Below the pieces are notes generated by a model that saw only the letters and a list, made by a program, of their open reading frames with translations, ran no database searches and had not been told where the DNA came from. A program made the position numbers and the translations under genes. 64,000 bases of DNA from a virus. Shown in pieces: positions 24,311 to 32,187 of the stretch (position 1 is the first letter of the stretch; every line of letters begins with the position of its first letter). Where the stretch lies: the IMG/VR virus record IMGVR_UViG_3300032242_002636, positions 43,455 to 107,454 of that record; one strand, given 5' to 3'.

Positions 24311-25049
24311 AATTTTTCTGTAAAGTCTCTAAGAAGGAAAGTAATTGCTCCTGTGTAATGCCAGCAGGATCGTTCTGACCGGGGATATACTTGTGATTGT
24401 GTACAAAATATCCATAGGAAAGACCTACACTACGATGCATATCAGGGAAATCTTTGAATCCGATCTTTTTAATTGGATGATATGACTTCTTCATACCTTC
24501 ACCAATGGTGGGATGATAGTGACTAGGAGGATATACTCCTTTCTTTCTGAGCTTTAGGACATAATCCATCACATCCAAGTCCTTTGTGTTGAAATATCTT
24601 TCATCAAAGTAACCGTTATTGGTTACAATACTAGAAAGGATGAACATGAATTCGCTATTAAGCTCTGGAGAAGCATGTAAAGTGACTCCACTCTCTTCAT
24701 CTTCCAGAGGTAAACTGTTTTTACCATCTCCCATGACAACCCAAGTACCAAAGACTTCTCCTAGTCTTATGGTATTCTCAAATATCTTTGGATCATCTAC
24801 TATTTGATTTGAATGTAACAAGAAAAGATATTTGTATTCATTCAGTCTCATCTGTGACAAGAGCCAATTCCTAAGAGTAGCCATAGGAACATCACCATAC
24901 TTCCTATAGTTTTCATTTACCATAATGTTATTCGTAGCAGAAGCAACAAAAACATTATGTTTTAACTCTTCTGGTATAGAAGCATAACAAACCTCAAGGT
25001 CTTCCTGTTCGTATATATCAATAATTCCTATTCCTATTTTGTCGTTCAT
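24288..25049 (-). CDS. Degenerate GT2-like protein, 253 aa
   Basis: The overall layout (KIGIGIIDIYEQEDLEVCYASI, then YKYLFLLHSNQIVDDPKIF, then DERYFNTKDLDVMDYVLKL) parallels the two paralogues downstream. Where they have FLVEDD or FLIEDD this protein has FLLHSNQ, so the metal-binding aspartates are missing. It may be a non-catalytic partner or use a different chemistry. It overlaps gp47 by 4 bases, making it the first gene of the inserted block. Confidence 0.65.
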   Translation of the reverse strand: MNDKIGIGIIDIYEQEDLEVCYASIPEELKHNVFVASATNNIMVNENYRKYGDVPMATLRNWLLSQMRLNEYKYLFLLHSNQIVDDPKIFENTIRLGEVFGTWVVMGDGKNSLPLEDEESGVTLHASPELNSEFMFILSSIVTNNGYFDERYFNTKDLDVMDYVLKLRKKGVYPPSHYHPTIGEGMKKSYHPIKKIGFKDFPDMHRSVGLSYGYFVHNHKYIPGQNDPAGITQEQLLSFLETLQKNYAKPITK

Positions 25050-26101
25050 AATGTTAATTCTTTATATGTGTTGGTTAGATACTCTATCACATCTTCTTTA
25101 TGCTGAACGTCTATTGAGTTCACAAAATCTTCGATGTTTTTTTCAATATCTATTAAATTATAATCCACCTTTGAAGAATTTTCAATTAAATCTGTGTTAA
25201 TTGATTTATAATCAATTCTAAAAAACTTGGGAGCAAGGTTTTGTAGTTTGGCGGTTAATAAAGTTATCTTATCATTGGTTATCTCTTCGTCTACGATAAA
25301 AGATACCATGTTGTTAGGCACATTCTCCTTTAAAAAATCAGCATCTTGCTTCTTATTTCTCAAATGACTCAGGTAAACCTTTATATGTTTAGGAGATATT
25401 TTATTTTCTATGAATTCTAACTTCTCTGATTCTATATCCAGTATATAAACACCTCTTACCTGATCAACATCACCAAAATTCTGTTGATAAGGACTTCCTA
25501 CATAAACAATCTTTCCGTTTTTATATGATCTCTCATCTTTGCTGTGAAAGTGTCCAGAGATAATAAAAGATGACTTCTTTAAAAGGTTAGAAGATTCTAT
25601 ACCATGATCACAGACTTTAAAACTGTTCATATAGAAAGTCTGGATCTCAAAATGACCAAAACAAATATCTGCTTTTGGTATATCATCAATCTCCGTTCCC
25701 CAAGGAATAAGAGATATGGTCTTTTCACCTGCCTGTATGAGTAAAGGAGCCTTATCTACTACAACAATATTCTTCCATCCACCAAAAAGAGAAATGGAAT
25801 TTACATCAGAACGATCTTTGTAATAACAATCGTGATTACCAGCTGATATAAAAATCCTAAAGTCCTTTAAGATGTCAAAGAACTCATTAGCAGTAGCAAG
25901 AGTGTTTACGGATATTTCACTTCTGTTATGAAAGATATCACCGGGTATGATGATATCGTTGATACCAGCTTTGGTATAGGTTTTAGAAACCCACTTAGCA
26001 AAATTCAATACGATATCATGCCAAGTAGAACTATCCTGACCTAATCCTATGTGAATATCAGAAAAAACTCCTATCTTTTTACTTTTTATAACACAACTCA
26101 T
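25046..26101 (-). CDS. gp47: Recombination nuclease subunit, gp47/SbcD/Mre11-like
   Basis: Metallophosphoesterase motifs in order: SDIHIG (14-19), GDIFHNR (54-60), GNHD (88-91) and SGHFHSKDE near 196-204. They coordinate two Mn2+ ions for DNA-end cleavage together with gp46. Length 351 matches T4 gp47 (339). The gene overlaps gp55 upstream and the degenerate glycosyltransferase downstream by 4 bases each. Confidence 0.93.
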   Translation of the reverse strand: MSCVIKSKKIGVFSDIHIGLGQDSSTWHDIVLNFAKWVSKTYTKAGINDIIIPGDIFHNRSEISVNTLATANEFFDILKDFRIFISAGNHDCYYKDRSDVNSISLFGGWKNIVVVDKAPLLIQAGEKTISLIPWGTEIDDIPKADICFGHFEIQTFYMNSFKVCDHGIESSNLLKKSSFIISGHFHSKDERSYKNGKIVYVGSPYQQNFGDVDQVRGVYILDIESEKLEFIENKISPKHIKVYLSHLRNKKQDADFLKENVPNNMVSFIVDEEITNDKITLLTAKLQNLAPKFFRIDYKSINTDLIENSSKVDYNLIDIEKNIEDFVNSIDVQHKEDVIEYLTNTYKELTL

Positions 26102-26727
26102 TCGTCTTTCTTATACATCTTAGTTCTGTTATTTTTCATCATGTTGTTATAATTTTCAGAAAACATCATGTATTCATTCTGATACTTCTCATGTGTTTCA
26201 TGAATATGCTTTTCCTTTTTAATTCTATTTCTGAAAGCATTAAATGCAATTCTAGTGAAATATGAAAAAGGATTAGTTCCTTTGGTATGATTATATTTCT
26301 TGGACATCAATGCTTTAAACATTCTAATGATTCCATCACCCACCATCTCTTCACGATATGAATAATTAATAAAATTAGGGGCATAACTTAGTTTATGAGC
26401 AATCTTGCTTACCATCTCTGCTAATTCATTAGAAAGAATGCCTGATTCATAATATTTCATAATCTGAGTATCAAACTCTTTAGGATCTACATAGAATTTG
26501 GTTTTATCAGCTTTCTTGCCTCTCTTTGGTTTTTCATTAACAACAACTTCTTCAATTACTTCCTCTTCAATTAGGTCTTCATCAACCTCTTCTATAAGCT
26601 GCTCTTCAGGCTCTTCCATTTCTATGTCATCTAAACATAGTGCTTCAGCCTCTTCTTGGGAGTACTCAATTTTATCTTCGTTAAGAAGTGCCTTCTTATT
26701 ACGATATTTCTTTTTCTGTGTAGTCAT
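26098..26727 (-). CDS. gp55: Late-transcription sigma factor, gp55-like
   Basis: The core (about residues 95-185) carries gp55-type sigma region 2: YREEMVGDGIIRMFKAL followed by NPFSYFTRIAFNAFRNRIKKE, the pattern of RNA polymerase binding and -10 recognition in T4-like late sigma factors. The first 75 residues are acidic and Glu-rich and probably disordered, an extension relative to T4 gp55 (185 aa). It starts 29 bases inside uvsW. Its likely target is the NTAAATAN motif found before structural genes here. Confidence 0.88.
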   Translation of the reverse strand: MTTQKKKYRNKKALLNEDKIEYSQEEAEALCLDDIEMEEPEEQLIEEVDEDLIEEEVIEEVVVNEKPKRGKKADKTKFYVDPKEFDTQIMKYYESGILSNELAEMVSKIAHKLSYAPNFINYSYREEMVGDGIIRMFKALMSKKYNHTKGTNPFSYFTRIAFNAFRNRIKKEKHIHETHEKYQNEYMMFSENYNNMMKNNRTKMYKKDE

Positions 26728-28114
26728 AATTTTCTAAATTGTATAATTTCTTGCGTTCATTTAAATGGAGTATACCATACTTTGTATTATCTGCAATATC
26801 AAATATATTAGCCATTGATTTAGTAGGATGTAAACGTAATGCTCTTCCTATTGATTGCATTATTTTAATCTTAGCTTTTCCAGCAGATGCAAATATAATA
26901 TTATGTAAATTGGGAATGTTAATACCTGTGCTGAATATTTTTGATATTGCTATTACGATAACATCATTTCTATCATTCATAAATGATCTTATCTTTTCTC
27001 TATCTTCAATATCAGTAGATCCTCTTATGAAATATATAGGTCTTTTATTATCACAAGTCTTTGTTAAAATTTTTTCTACTATTTCTCCATGAGCAATACG
27101 ATCAACCATTATTAAACTATTATTAGTTAATTTATTTGCTAGATTACAAATAATTTGATTTCTCCTTTCGTTATTGATTAAGAAATCTAATTCATTCTCA
27201 TAAGCAGAACTAGGAGTTCCAACAATTGCGGTGCTTGGTTTTGTTTGATGTTTAACTTTGAGAACTATTACTTTAAAGTTTGAAATATATGACTGATCTT
27301 TTAAAGTTTCAGTTTTCTGTTCAAAGGTTATTGGACCTAATTTACCAATTATATTCCATTGATCTATTTTAGAAGTTGGCATGGTTCCAGTAAATCCAAA
27401 CTTATGAGGAGTTTGTACAAATTTTAAAACTTTGTTTATTTCATTACCTCGTTTAAGTGAATGACACTCATCTACTAATAATATTTTTACATCAGCTAAT
27501 ATAGAAAGATCAGTCTTCTCACTCATTAACATTTGAGTACCTGCTACTATGATTTTAGCAGAATGATCTAATTTGTTATTACCAGACCATTTTGCTACAT
27601 CTTTTAGACCATAAGAGATAAAATCATTAGCAGTCTGCTCTACAAGCTGAATCGATGGAACGGTTACAAGAACCAAAGCATCAGGATCGTTTAAATTTTG
27701 TCTTATGCTTTCAATTAATCCTGCACAGATAAGAGTTTTACCACCTGCCGTAGGAATTATGGTGATTCCTCTGCCTTGTTGAATTGCGGCTATGATAGAT
27801 TTCTCCTGATAATCTCTAAAAGGAAGATTCAATGTCTTCACATTAGGTTCATTAAAACCACAGGAGAATTCTCTTATCAATTCCTTTGAAACATTATATG
27901 TATAATGAGAATTTTCTATAAAACAAATAATATCACCTGTCATTCCTACTTCAAACTTTCCTCTAGGTGTTATTGAATATAAACGACTAGGAATATAAGG
28001 AACATTTTTCCTGTAAGCAGGATTTGCTATAGAAAAATGCTCTCTAATAAGATTTAGAGTATCCGAATCAGCTGTTACCTGACCTTGTGTTTTTGTTAAA
28101 GACAGTTCTATCAT
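26699..28114 (-). CDS. uvsW: SF2 helicase UvsW-like
   Basis: In T4, UvsW remodels branched DNA and R-loops and helps switch from origin to recombination-driven replication. Motifs: PTAGGKT (121-127, Walker A), VDECH (214-218, DEAH-type), FTGTMP (motif III), and C-terminal IAISKIFSTGINIPNL with QSIGRALR (motif VI). The N-terminal 90 residues are the usual accessory domain. Length 471 is near T4 (503 aa). It sits between uvsY and gp55 with overlaps on both sides. Confidence 0.9.
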   Translation of the reverse strand: MIELSLTKTQGQVTADSDTLNLIREHFSIANPAYRKNVPYIPSRLYSITPRGKFEVGMTGDIICFIENSHYTYNVSKELIREFSCGFNEPNVKTLNLPFRDYQEKSIIAAIQQGRGITIIPTAGGKTLICAGLIESIRQNLNDPDALVLVTVPSIQLVEQTANDFISYGLKDVAKWSGNNKLDHSAKIIVAGTQMLMSEKTDLSILADVKILLVDECHSLKRGNEINKVLKFVQTPHKFGFTGTMPTSKIDQWNIIGKLGPITFEQKTETLKDQSYISNFKVIVLKVKHQTKPSTAIVGTPSSAYENELDFLINNERRNQIICNLANKLTNNSLIMVDRIAHGEIVEKILTKTCDNKRPIYFIRGSTDIEDREKIRSFMNDRNDVIVIAISKIFSTGINIPNLHNIIFASAGKAKIKIMQSIGRALRLHPTKSMANIFDIADNTKYGILHLNERKKLYNLENYDYTEKEIS

Positions 28115-28512
28115 TATGTAGTTTCTAATTTATTAATTTCTACGATATTTTTCATATCATAGGTCATGCTTCTGAAGATAGTCTCTATTTTTTCAAAATA
28201 CTCTATCAAGACTTCGGTATCTTGTATTTCTTCTTCTATCTTTAACATTTCTTCAGAACCATCTATCTTTTTATCCAAAGCAGACTTAGGAATTCCTGTT
28301 GGTAATCCTTTTTTTTCTAAAGTTTCCAATACTCCTGCTCTTAATGATTTCTTTTTTCTATTAAGAGAATTGAGTTTTCTTTTCTGATCCATCAACCTAG
28401 CAACCCACTTATGTTTAATTGCAGGAAGCATCATTTGCTTCTCTAATAAATTAATTTGGTCGATTTTTGTATCTTCCTGCAATTCTTCTTTGAATTCTTC
28501 TAAACAGACCAT
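28114..28512 (-). CDS. uvsY: Recombination mediator UvsY-like
   Basis: UvsY loads UvsX onto gp32-covered ssDNA. The N-terminus LEEFKEELQEDTKIDQINL matches the T4 pattern (LEDLQEELKKDVFID), followed by KHKWVARLMDQKRKLNSL and KKSLRAGVLE, as expected. Length 132 versus 137 in T4. The gene ends where uvsW begins (1-base overlap), preserving the T4 uvsY-uvsW neighbourhood. It heads a leftward unit of about 11.7 kb. Confidence 0.85.
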   Translation of the reverse strand: MVCLEEFKEELQEDTKIDQINLLEKQMMLPAIKHKWVARLMDQKRKLNSLNRKKKSLRAGVLETLEKKGLPTGIPKSALDKKIDGSEEMLKIEEEIQDTEVLIEYFEKIETIFRSMTYDMKNIVEINKLETT

Positions 28513-28523
28513 AAGTATCTTAA

Positions 28524-28551
28524 ATTATACATTATGTTAAATAAATTTCAA
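28524..28551 (-). promoter_or_regulatory. Sigma70-like promoter of the uvsY-uvsW-gp55-gp47 unit
   Basis: Minus strand: TTGAAA (28551-28546), 16-base spacer, TATAAT (28529-28524), 11 bases to the ATG at 28512. It overlaps the first codons of the divergent gene at 28534. No other strong promoter was seen until gp46, so it may also drive the glycosyltransferase block. Confidence 0.65.
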
Positions 28552-28809
28552 GTATTAGTTAAAACTATTTTAGAGAATATGAATGCTGCTGGTGCTGGAG
28601 GTGCTTTTGGTACTCCACAACAGGCAGTTTATGATCCTGCAAATCCTGTAAGTGGAAATACTTATGCTCCAAATGACAATCGTAATGTTACTGGTGCATA
28701 TTTTCCTGCTAAAGGAACTAAGAAAGGAACTAAGAAAGGTAAAAATAAGAATAAAAAGAAAGTAAAACCTTTGGTTATTCGTAGAACTCTTCAAAGGAAA
28801 ACTTTTTAA
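28534..28809 (+). CDS. Small basic virion-type protein, 91 aa
   Basis: An amphipathic N-terminus (FQVLVKTILENMN) is followed by a Gly/Asn/Pro-rich middle (AAGAGGAFGTPQQ) and a Lys-rich tail (KKGTKKGKNKNKKK). Such tails suit DNA contact inside a capsid. The N-terminus resembles those of three or four other proteins in this window and could be a packaging or prohead-targeting signal. No function is proven. Unlike its neighbours it has no clear promoter match. Confidence 0.6.
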   Translation: MLNKFQVLVKTILENMNAAGAGGAFGTPQQAVYDPANPVSGNTYAPNDNRNVTGAYFPAKGTKKGTKKGKNKNKKKVKPLVIRRTLQRKTF

Positions 28810-28826
28810 TAAATATAATATATTGA

Positions 28827-29768
28827 TTAACAATATTGCCATTTATATCCATATGCAGTTTTTCTTTTACCTAAACATACTCTGACTATTGCTTGATATT
28901 TTGCGTTGTTATCTTTAGCTGCTTCTTTTATAGAGTTATATTCCTTTAATAAATTTCCATTTAAATCTATTTTTTTAACTTTTGTTTTATTAAAATTATG
29001 CAATTTTTTTAAATGATTTATAATTTTTATTGTTTTTTTGGGTGATTTTCTGTTTATATGTTTTCTACCAGTATTTAATTTTCTAAAATAAATCGACCAT
29101 TCTTTTTTTGTTTTTTGTGGTTTTTTATTTTTAATTTTTATTTTTTTTTCTTTTTTAATTTTTATTTTATAATTAAAATCATTATTGTTTTCAAATTTAA
29201 AAATAAATTCATTTTTGTATAGTTTATTATATTCATAAAAATTGTTTCTAAAATATACATCAGAGAATTTTTCAATTTTATACATCTCAGTCATAGATGA
29301 ATATCTTTTAATTAAATTACCATACAAATCTGTTTTTAGTATTGGTTTTAATATTTTTTTATATTTTCCTAATCTATGGTTTTCTTTGTTTTTTAAACTT
29401 ATTTTTATCTTTTCTTCTTTTGTCATTTTTCGTTTAATTGGAGGTTTGTTTCCTCCTTTATGTAAATTTAAACCTATTTTAGAACCATTTAAAACATTTG
29501 AATTGTATTTTTTAATATAAAAAATTTCTCTTGAGTTTAGATCAATTTCATTACATTCTTCTAAAACTTCAAATTTATGGTTAATATACCCATATTTTTT
29601 AAAAGATTTAAAAATTAAACTGTTTTTATTTCTTTTTTTATAACAATCATAGTCTCTCTGAAAATATTTATAAGAATTCCATCTAGAACATATGTTTTTT
29701 GATTGTCCTATATAAATTTTATTATTTGGTGATGTTATTTTGTATATTCCCGTTATTTTTTTCATCAT
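28827..29768 (-). CDS. GIY-YIG homing endonuclease with C-terminal NUMOD-type DNA-binding repeats
   Basis: Residues 5-95 form a GIY-YIG nuclease: GIYKI (7-11), IYIGQ (18-22), an Arg in ICSRW and the later Glu in NSREIFYIKKY. Repeated target-reading modules follow: TDLYGNLIKRYSSMTEMY near 145 and a complete one at the C-terminus, IDLNGNLLKEYNSIKEAA then GYKW, typical of NUMOD1/IENR1. It stands free, not in an intron, and is more AT-rich and Lys-rich than neighbours, consistent with mobility. It overlaps the upstream endonuclease gene by 47 bases. Confidence 0.88.
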   Translation of the reverse strand: MMKKITGIYKITSPNNKIYIGQSKNICSRWNSYKYFQRDYDCYKKRNKNSLIFKSFKKYGYINHKFEVLEECNEIDLNSREIFYIKKYNSNVLNGSKIGLNLHKGGNKPPIKRKMTKEEKIKISLKNKENHRLGKYKKILKPILKTDLYGNLIKRYSSMTEMYKIEKFSDVYFRNNFYEYNKLYKNEFIFKFENNNDFNYKIKIKKEKKIKIKNKKPQKTKKEWSIYFRKLNTGRKHINRKSPKKTIKIINHLKKLHNFNKTKVKKIDLNGNLLKEYNSIKEAAKDNNAKYQAIVRVCLGKRKTAYGYKWQYC

Positions 29769-30210
29769 TGTTACTTATACATGAAACCATATTTTCGTAA
29801 TATTTTTTTAAACTTTTTGGAGGACGGTTAATTCTAACATTTAAAATTCCATTATATGTATCATCTCTAAACAAAACATTATTTTCTATTTGTAATTTTA
29901 ATTCTTCATATTTTAGTTGCCACTTACAGGTACATAACTTGAGTATTGTTCTTTTAAAGTTTTCCTTACCATGTTTTTTAACATCTTTTTTCAATTCTTC
30001 ACTACTACCATAGTAATCTTTCCAATCTGAGTCGCATATTTTTTTTCTTTTTCTTTTAAATCCTTTCAAAGGTTTTAATTTTATTGTTTTTTTTAACATT
30101 TTACATCCCCAATAATATTTTTTTTCTTTTTGTTTTGCATTTAATCTTTCGATCAAATAGACAAAACCAAACCAATCTTCCAAATTATCAGGTATATTTT
30201 CCCATTCCAT
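29722..30210 (-). CDS. Second GIY-YIG-like endonuclease, Seg-type, 162 aa
   Basis: GFVYLIERLNAKQKEKKYYWG near residues 15-35 is a GIY-YIG-type start, with the second element read as YYWG. The segment SDWKDYYGSSEELKKDVKKHG and KRTILKLC, then KYEELKLQ, follows the layout of short phage GIY-YIG nucleases such as Seg proteins. ATG at 30210 is chosen; a TTG at 30237 in the same frame would collide with the divergent gene. Together with the next gene it forms a mobile endonuclease pair. Activity uncertain because the motif is divergent. Confidence 0.65.
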   Translation of the reverse strand: MEWENIPDNLEDWFGFVYLIERLNAKQKEKKYYWGCKMLKKTIKLKPLKGFKRKRKKICDSDWKDYYGSSEELKKDVKKHGKENFKRTILKLCTCKWQLKYEELKLQIENNVLFRDDTYNGILNVRINRPPKSLKKYYENMVSCISNNDEKNNGNIQNNITK

Positions 30211-30224
30211 ATTTGTACTTATAG

Positions 30225-30232
30225 GTAAATAT
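30225..30232 (+). promoter_or_regulatory. Late-promoter-like box GTAAATAT
   Basis: GTAAATAT lies 4 bases before the ATG at 30237. Matches the NTAAATAN motif seen before other structural-type genes here. Confidence 0.45.
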
Positions 30233-30236
30233 AACA

Positions 30237-30797
30237 ATGGCTAATACATCTTGCATCTATTGTGGTTCTTCTTCATATGGAAAACCATGTCTTTTTTCTC
30301 CTACCGAAACACATGTTCATATGGATGAACCCGGTAAGTGCATCTATTGTGGATCTCCTTATATAGGAACAGGTTGTATATGGAATCCTTATGGAAATGT
30401 TCATGTAAGAGGGCCAGAATATCTAAATAGAGCCTCTGTACAGAGTGAAAAAGCTGCTGTTTTATCATATATTTTCAATATTGCTAGTTCTCTTTTATCT
30501 GAAGAACATTCTTATACTTCTCCTTTAGATAGATTATATAAGAGAATGGCTTCTATCATTGCTTCCGTAACAGAACCTCTTCTAGAGGCACTCTGTCTTC
30601 AAGAAACACCTACCTACGGAAAGCTCTCAAAGCCAGAACTCATAAAAACTGTAGAATTTAAAAACAAATTTAAAAAACAGTTGGAAGAATTTTCTGAAAC
30701 TTTAAAAGAAGCTTCTTTGGCTTTACCACAGGAAATAGTTGAAAAAACATTAATAGATGCTATAATGAATCTTGATGTTAGAAAAAACAAAGATTAA
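30237..30797 (+). CDS. Protein with tandem Cys/His zinc-type motifs, 186 aa
   Basis: Two near-identical modules open the protein: CIYCGSSSYGKPCLFSP (6-22) followed by HVH, and CIYCGSPYIGTGCIWNP (35-51) followed by VHV. Each has CxxC plus a third Cys and, in the first, His, the arrangement of a small zinc ribbon. Residues 65-186 are helical, ending in a basic tail. Function unknown; RNA, DNA or protein binding is possible. A late-promoter-like box 4 bases upstream suggests late expression. Confidence 0.7.
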   Translation: MANTSCIYCGSSSYGKPCLFSPTETHVHMDEPGKCIYCGSPYIGTGCIWNPYGNVHVRGPEYLNRASVQSEKAAVLSYIFNIASSLLSEEHSYTSPLDRLYKRMASIIASVTEPLLEALCLQETPTYGKLSKPELIKTVEFKNKFKKQLEEFSETLKEASLALPQEIVEKTLIDAIMNLDVRKNKD

Positions 30798-31257
30798 GGA
30801 TTTCCTAATCTATTATATTTCACAAAGAATTATAATATTCCCAATATATGAGTATCTTCCTATACTTGCGAATACTATTATAAGAGATTTTCAAGAGTGG
30901 GATCTATTAGAAGGTAAGAAAATTACTCAAAAAGAGAAATACTTTAAATATTTCTTAGAAAAAGAACTTGACAAAATATTAGAAACGTTTATAATATTAT
31001 TTAGGGACCTTAATATTAAAATTATTACAGTATATAAAGAAGTATTACTAAATTCAGAATATTCAGAATTCTTCATAAATTATGAAAACTTTAGTAAAAT
31101 TGTAAAGTATAAAATAAAGAAAAAAACCAAGTACTTCAGGGAAATAAAAAATGATTCTCTATTTCTCAATACTAAAGGATATTATAAAAATATAAGAGTA
31201 GGAATACCTAGTGGAGAAGACCTTGAATTTTTTATTAAACTTAATAAATTAAAATAA
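30775..31257 (+). CDS. Hypothetical Lys/Ile-rich protein, 160 aa
   Basis: Not recognised. ATG at 30775 is chosen over an adjacent TTG at 30772; either overlaps the upstream gene by about 25 bases. Mostly helical, with many Lys, Ile and Phe and a hydrophobic stretch near residues 8-30 (FLIYYISQRIIIFPIYEYLP) that could associate with a membrane. Low GC like the downstream glycan genes. Confidence 0.5.
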   Translation: MLEKTKIKDFLIYYISQRIIIFPIYEYLPILANTIIRDFQEWDLLEGKKITQKEKYFKYFLEKELDKILETFIILFRDLNIKIITVYKEVLLNSEYSEFFINYENFSKIVKYKIKKKTKYFREIKNDSLFLNTKGYYKNIRVGIPSGEDLEFFIKLNKLK

Positions 31258-32186
31258 TGGACAAATATTCAATTTTTCATATCGATGGTGGTTGTGGTAA
31301 ATCAATAGTAGGTACTTCTGTTGTTAAATCAATAAAAGCAGCATATCCTGAAAACAAATTAATCGTTGTAACAGCATATCCTGAAGTATTCCTTCATAAT
31401 CCTAATGTTTTTAGAGTATATAAATTTGGAAATATTGCTTATTTTTATGATGATTACATAAAAAATAAAGATACTAAAATTTTCAGAATGGAACCTTATC
31501 ATTCTGGTGATCTTCTTTACAAAAAAAAGCATTTAGCGGAAATATGGTGTGATGTTTTTAATATTCCCTGTGTAACCACAAAACCAGAAATATTTTTAAC
31601 TGAAAGAGAATTAGTTTCTGTTAATAAAGAATTAAACAAACAAGGTCCAGTATTGATTATTCAATCATCAGGAGGTGCTGAAAATCAAAAATATCCTTAT
31701 TCATGGTCTAGAGATTTACCTTCTAATACTGCACAAGAAATTGTTAATGAAGTTAAAGATAAGTTTAGTAAAGTCCTTCATATAAGAAGAAATAACCAAT
31801 TAGAAATTAAAAATACAATTCAACTTTCTGATAATTTTAGAAATCTTTTTTGTTATATTTTCTTAGCTGATAAATTCTTATGTATGGACTCTTTTGTTCA
31901 ACATGCAGCAGCAGCTTTTAATAAATCAGCTACAGTTGGATGGATTTCAAATTCACCTGTTGTATTTGGGCATGAAATTCATACTAATATAATTGCATCA
32001 GGAGAAGAATCATTCCGTCATCGTATTGATTCATATTTAGAATCTGAAGATTGGACAGGTGGAAGGCTTTATGAATGTCCTTATGATAATCTTTCTACTA
32101 TTTTTAATAAACAAGATTTTATAGATTCTATTTTAGAAACAAAAAAAGAATTGCTTTTTCAAGAAAATCCAACTATAATATTCTAA
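31257..32186 (+). CDS. Glycosyltransferase, GT9/heptosyltransferase-like, 309 aa
   Basis: N-terminal FHIDGGCGKSIVGTSVVKSIK is the opening of GT9 enzymes, which transfer heptose or related sugars. The C-terminal CMDSFVQHAAAAFNKSATVGW with NSPVVFGHEIHTN matches the GT9 donor-site pattern (DS..H.AAA, then a glycine-containing loop). Middle QSSGGAENQKYPYSW is consistent. Length 309 is typical. It starts at the stop of the previous gene and leads a four-gene glycan cluster. Confidence 0.75.
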   Translation: MDKYSIFHIDGGCGKSIVGTSVVKSIKAAYPENKLIVVTAYPEVFLHNPNVFRVYKFGNIAYFYDDYIKNKDTKIFRMEPYHSGDLLYKKKHLAEIWCDVFNIPCVTTKPEIFLTERELVSVNKELNKQGPVLIIQSSGGAENQKYPYSWSRDLPSNTAQEIVNEVKDKFSKVLHIRRNNQLEIKNTIQLSDNFRNLFCYIFLADKFLCMDSFVQHAAAAFNKSATVGWISNSPVVFGHEIHTNIIASGEESFRHRIDSYLESEDWTGGRLYECPYDNLSTIFNKQDFIDSILETKKELLFQENPTIIF

Positions 32187-32187
32187 C

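Noticed and set aside
13658-25049. DNA base hyper-modification by the glycosyltransferases (T4-like glucosylated hydroxymethylcytosine)
   Set aside because: No dCMP hydroxymethylase, modified-nucleotide kinase or T4 alpha/beta-glucosyltransferase motif was seen. ThyX makes ordinary dTMP. DNA remains a possible acceptor, but nothing in the window supports it.
28570-28842. Reverse-strand 90-residue open frame
   Set aside because: It lies opposite the basic protein gene, is composed of low-complexity Ser/Thr/Ile translated from Lys codons, and has no start signal.
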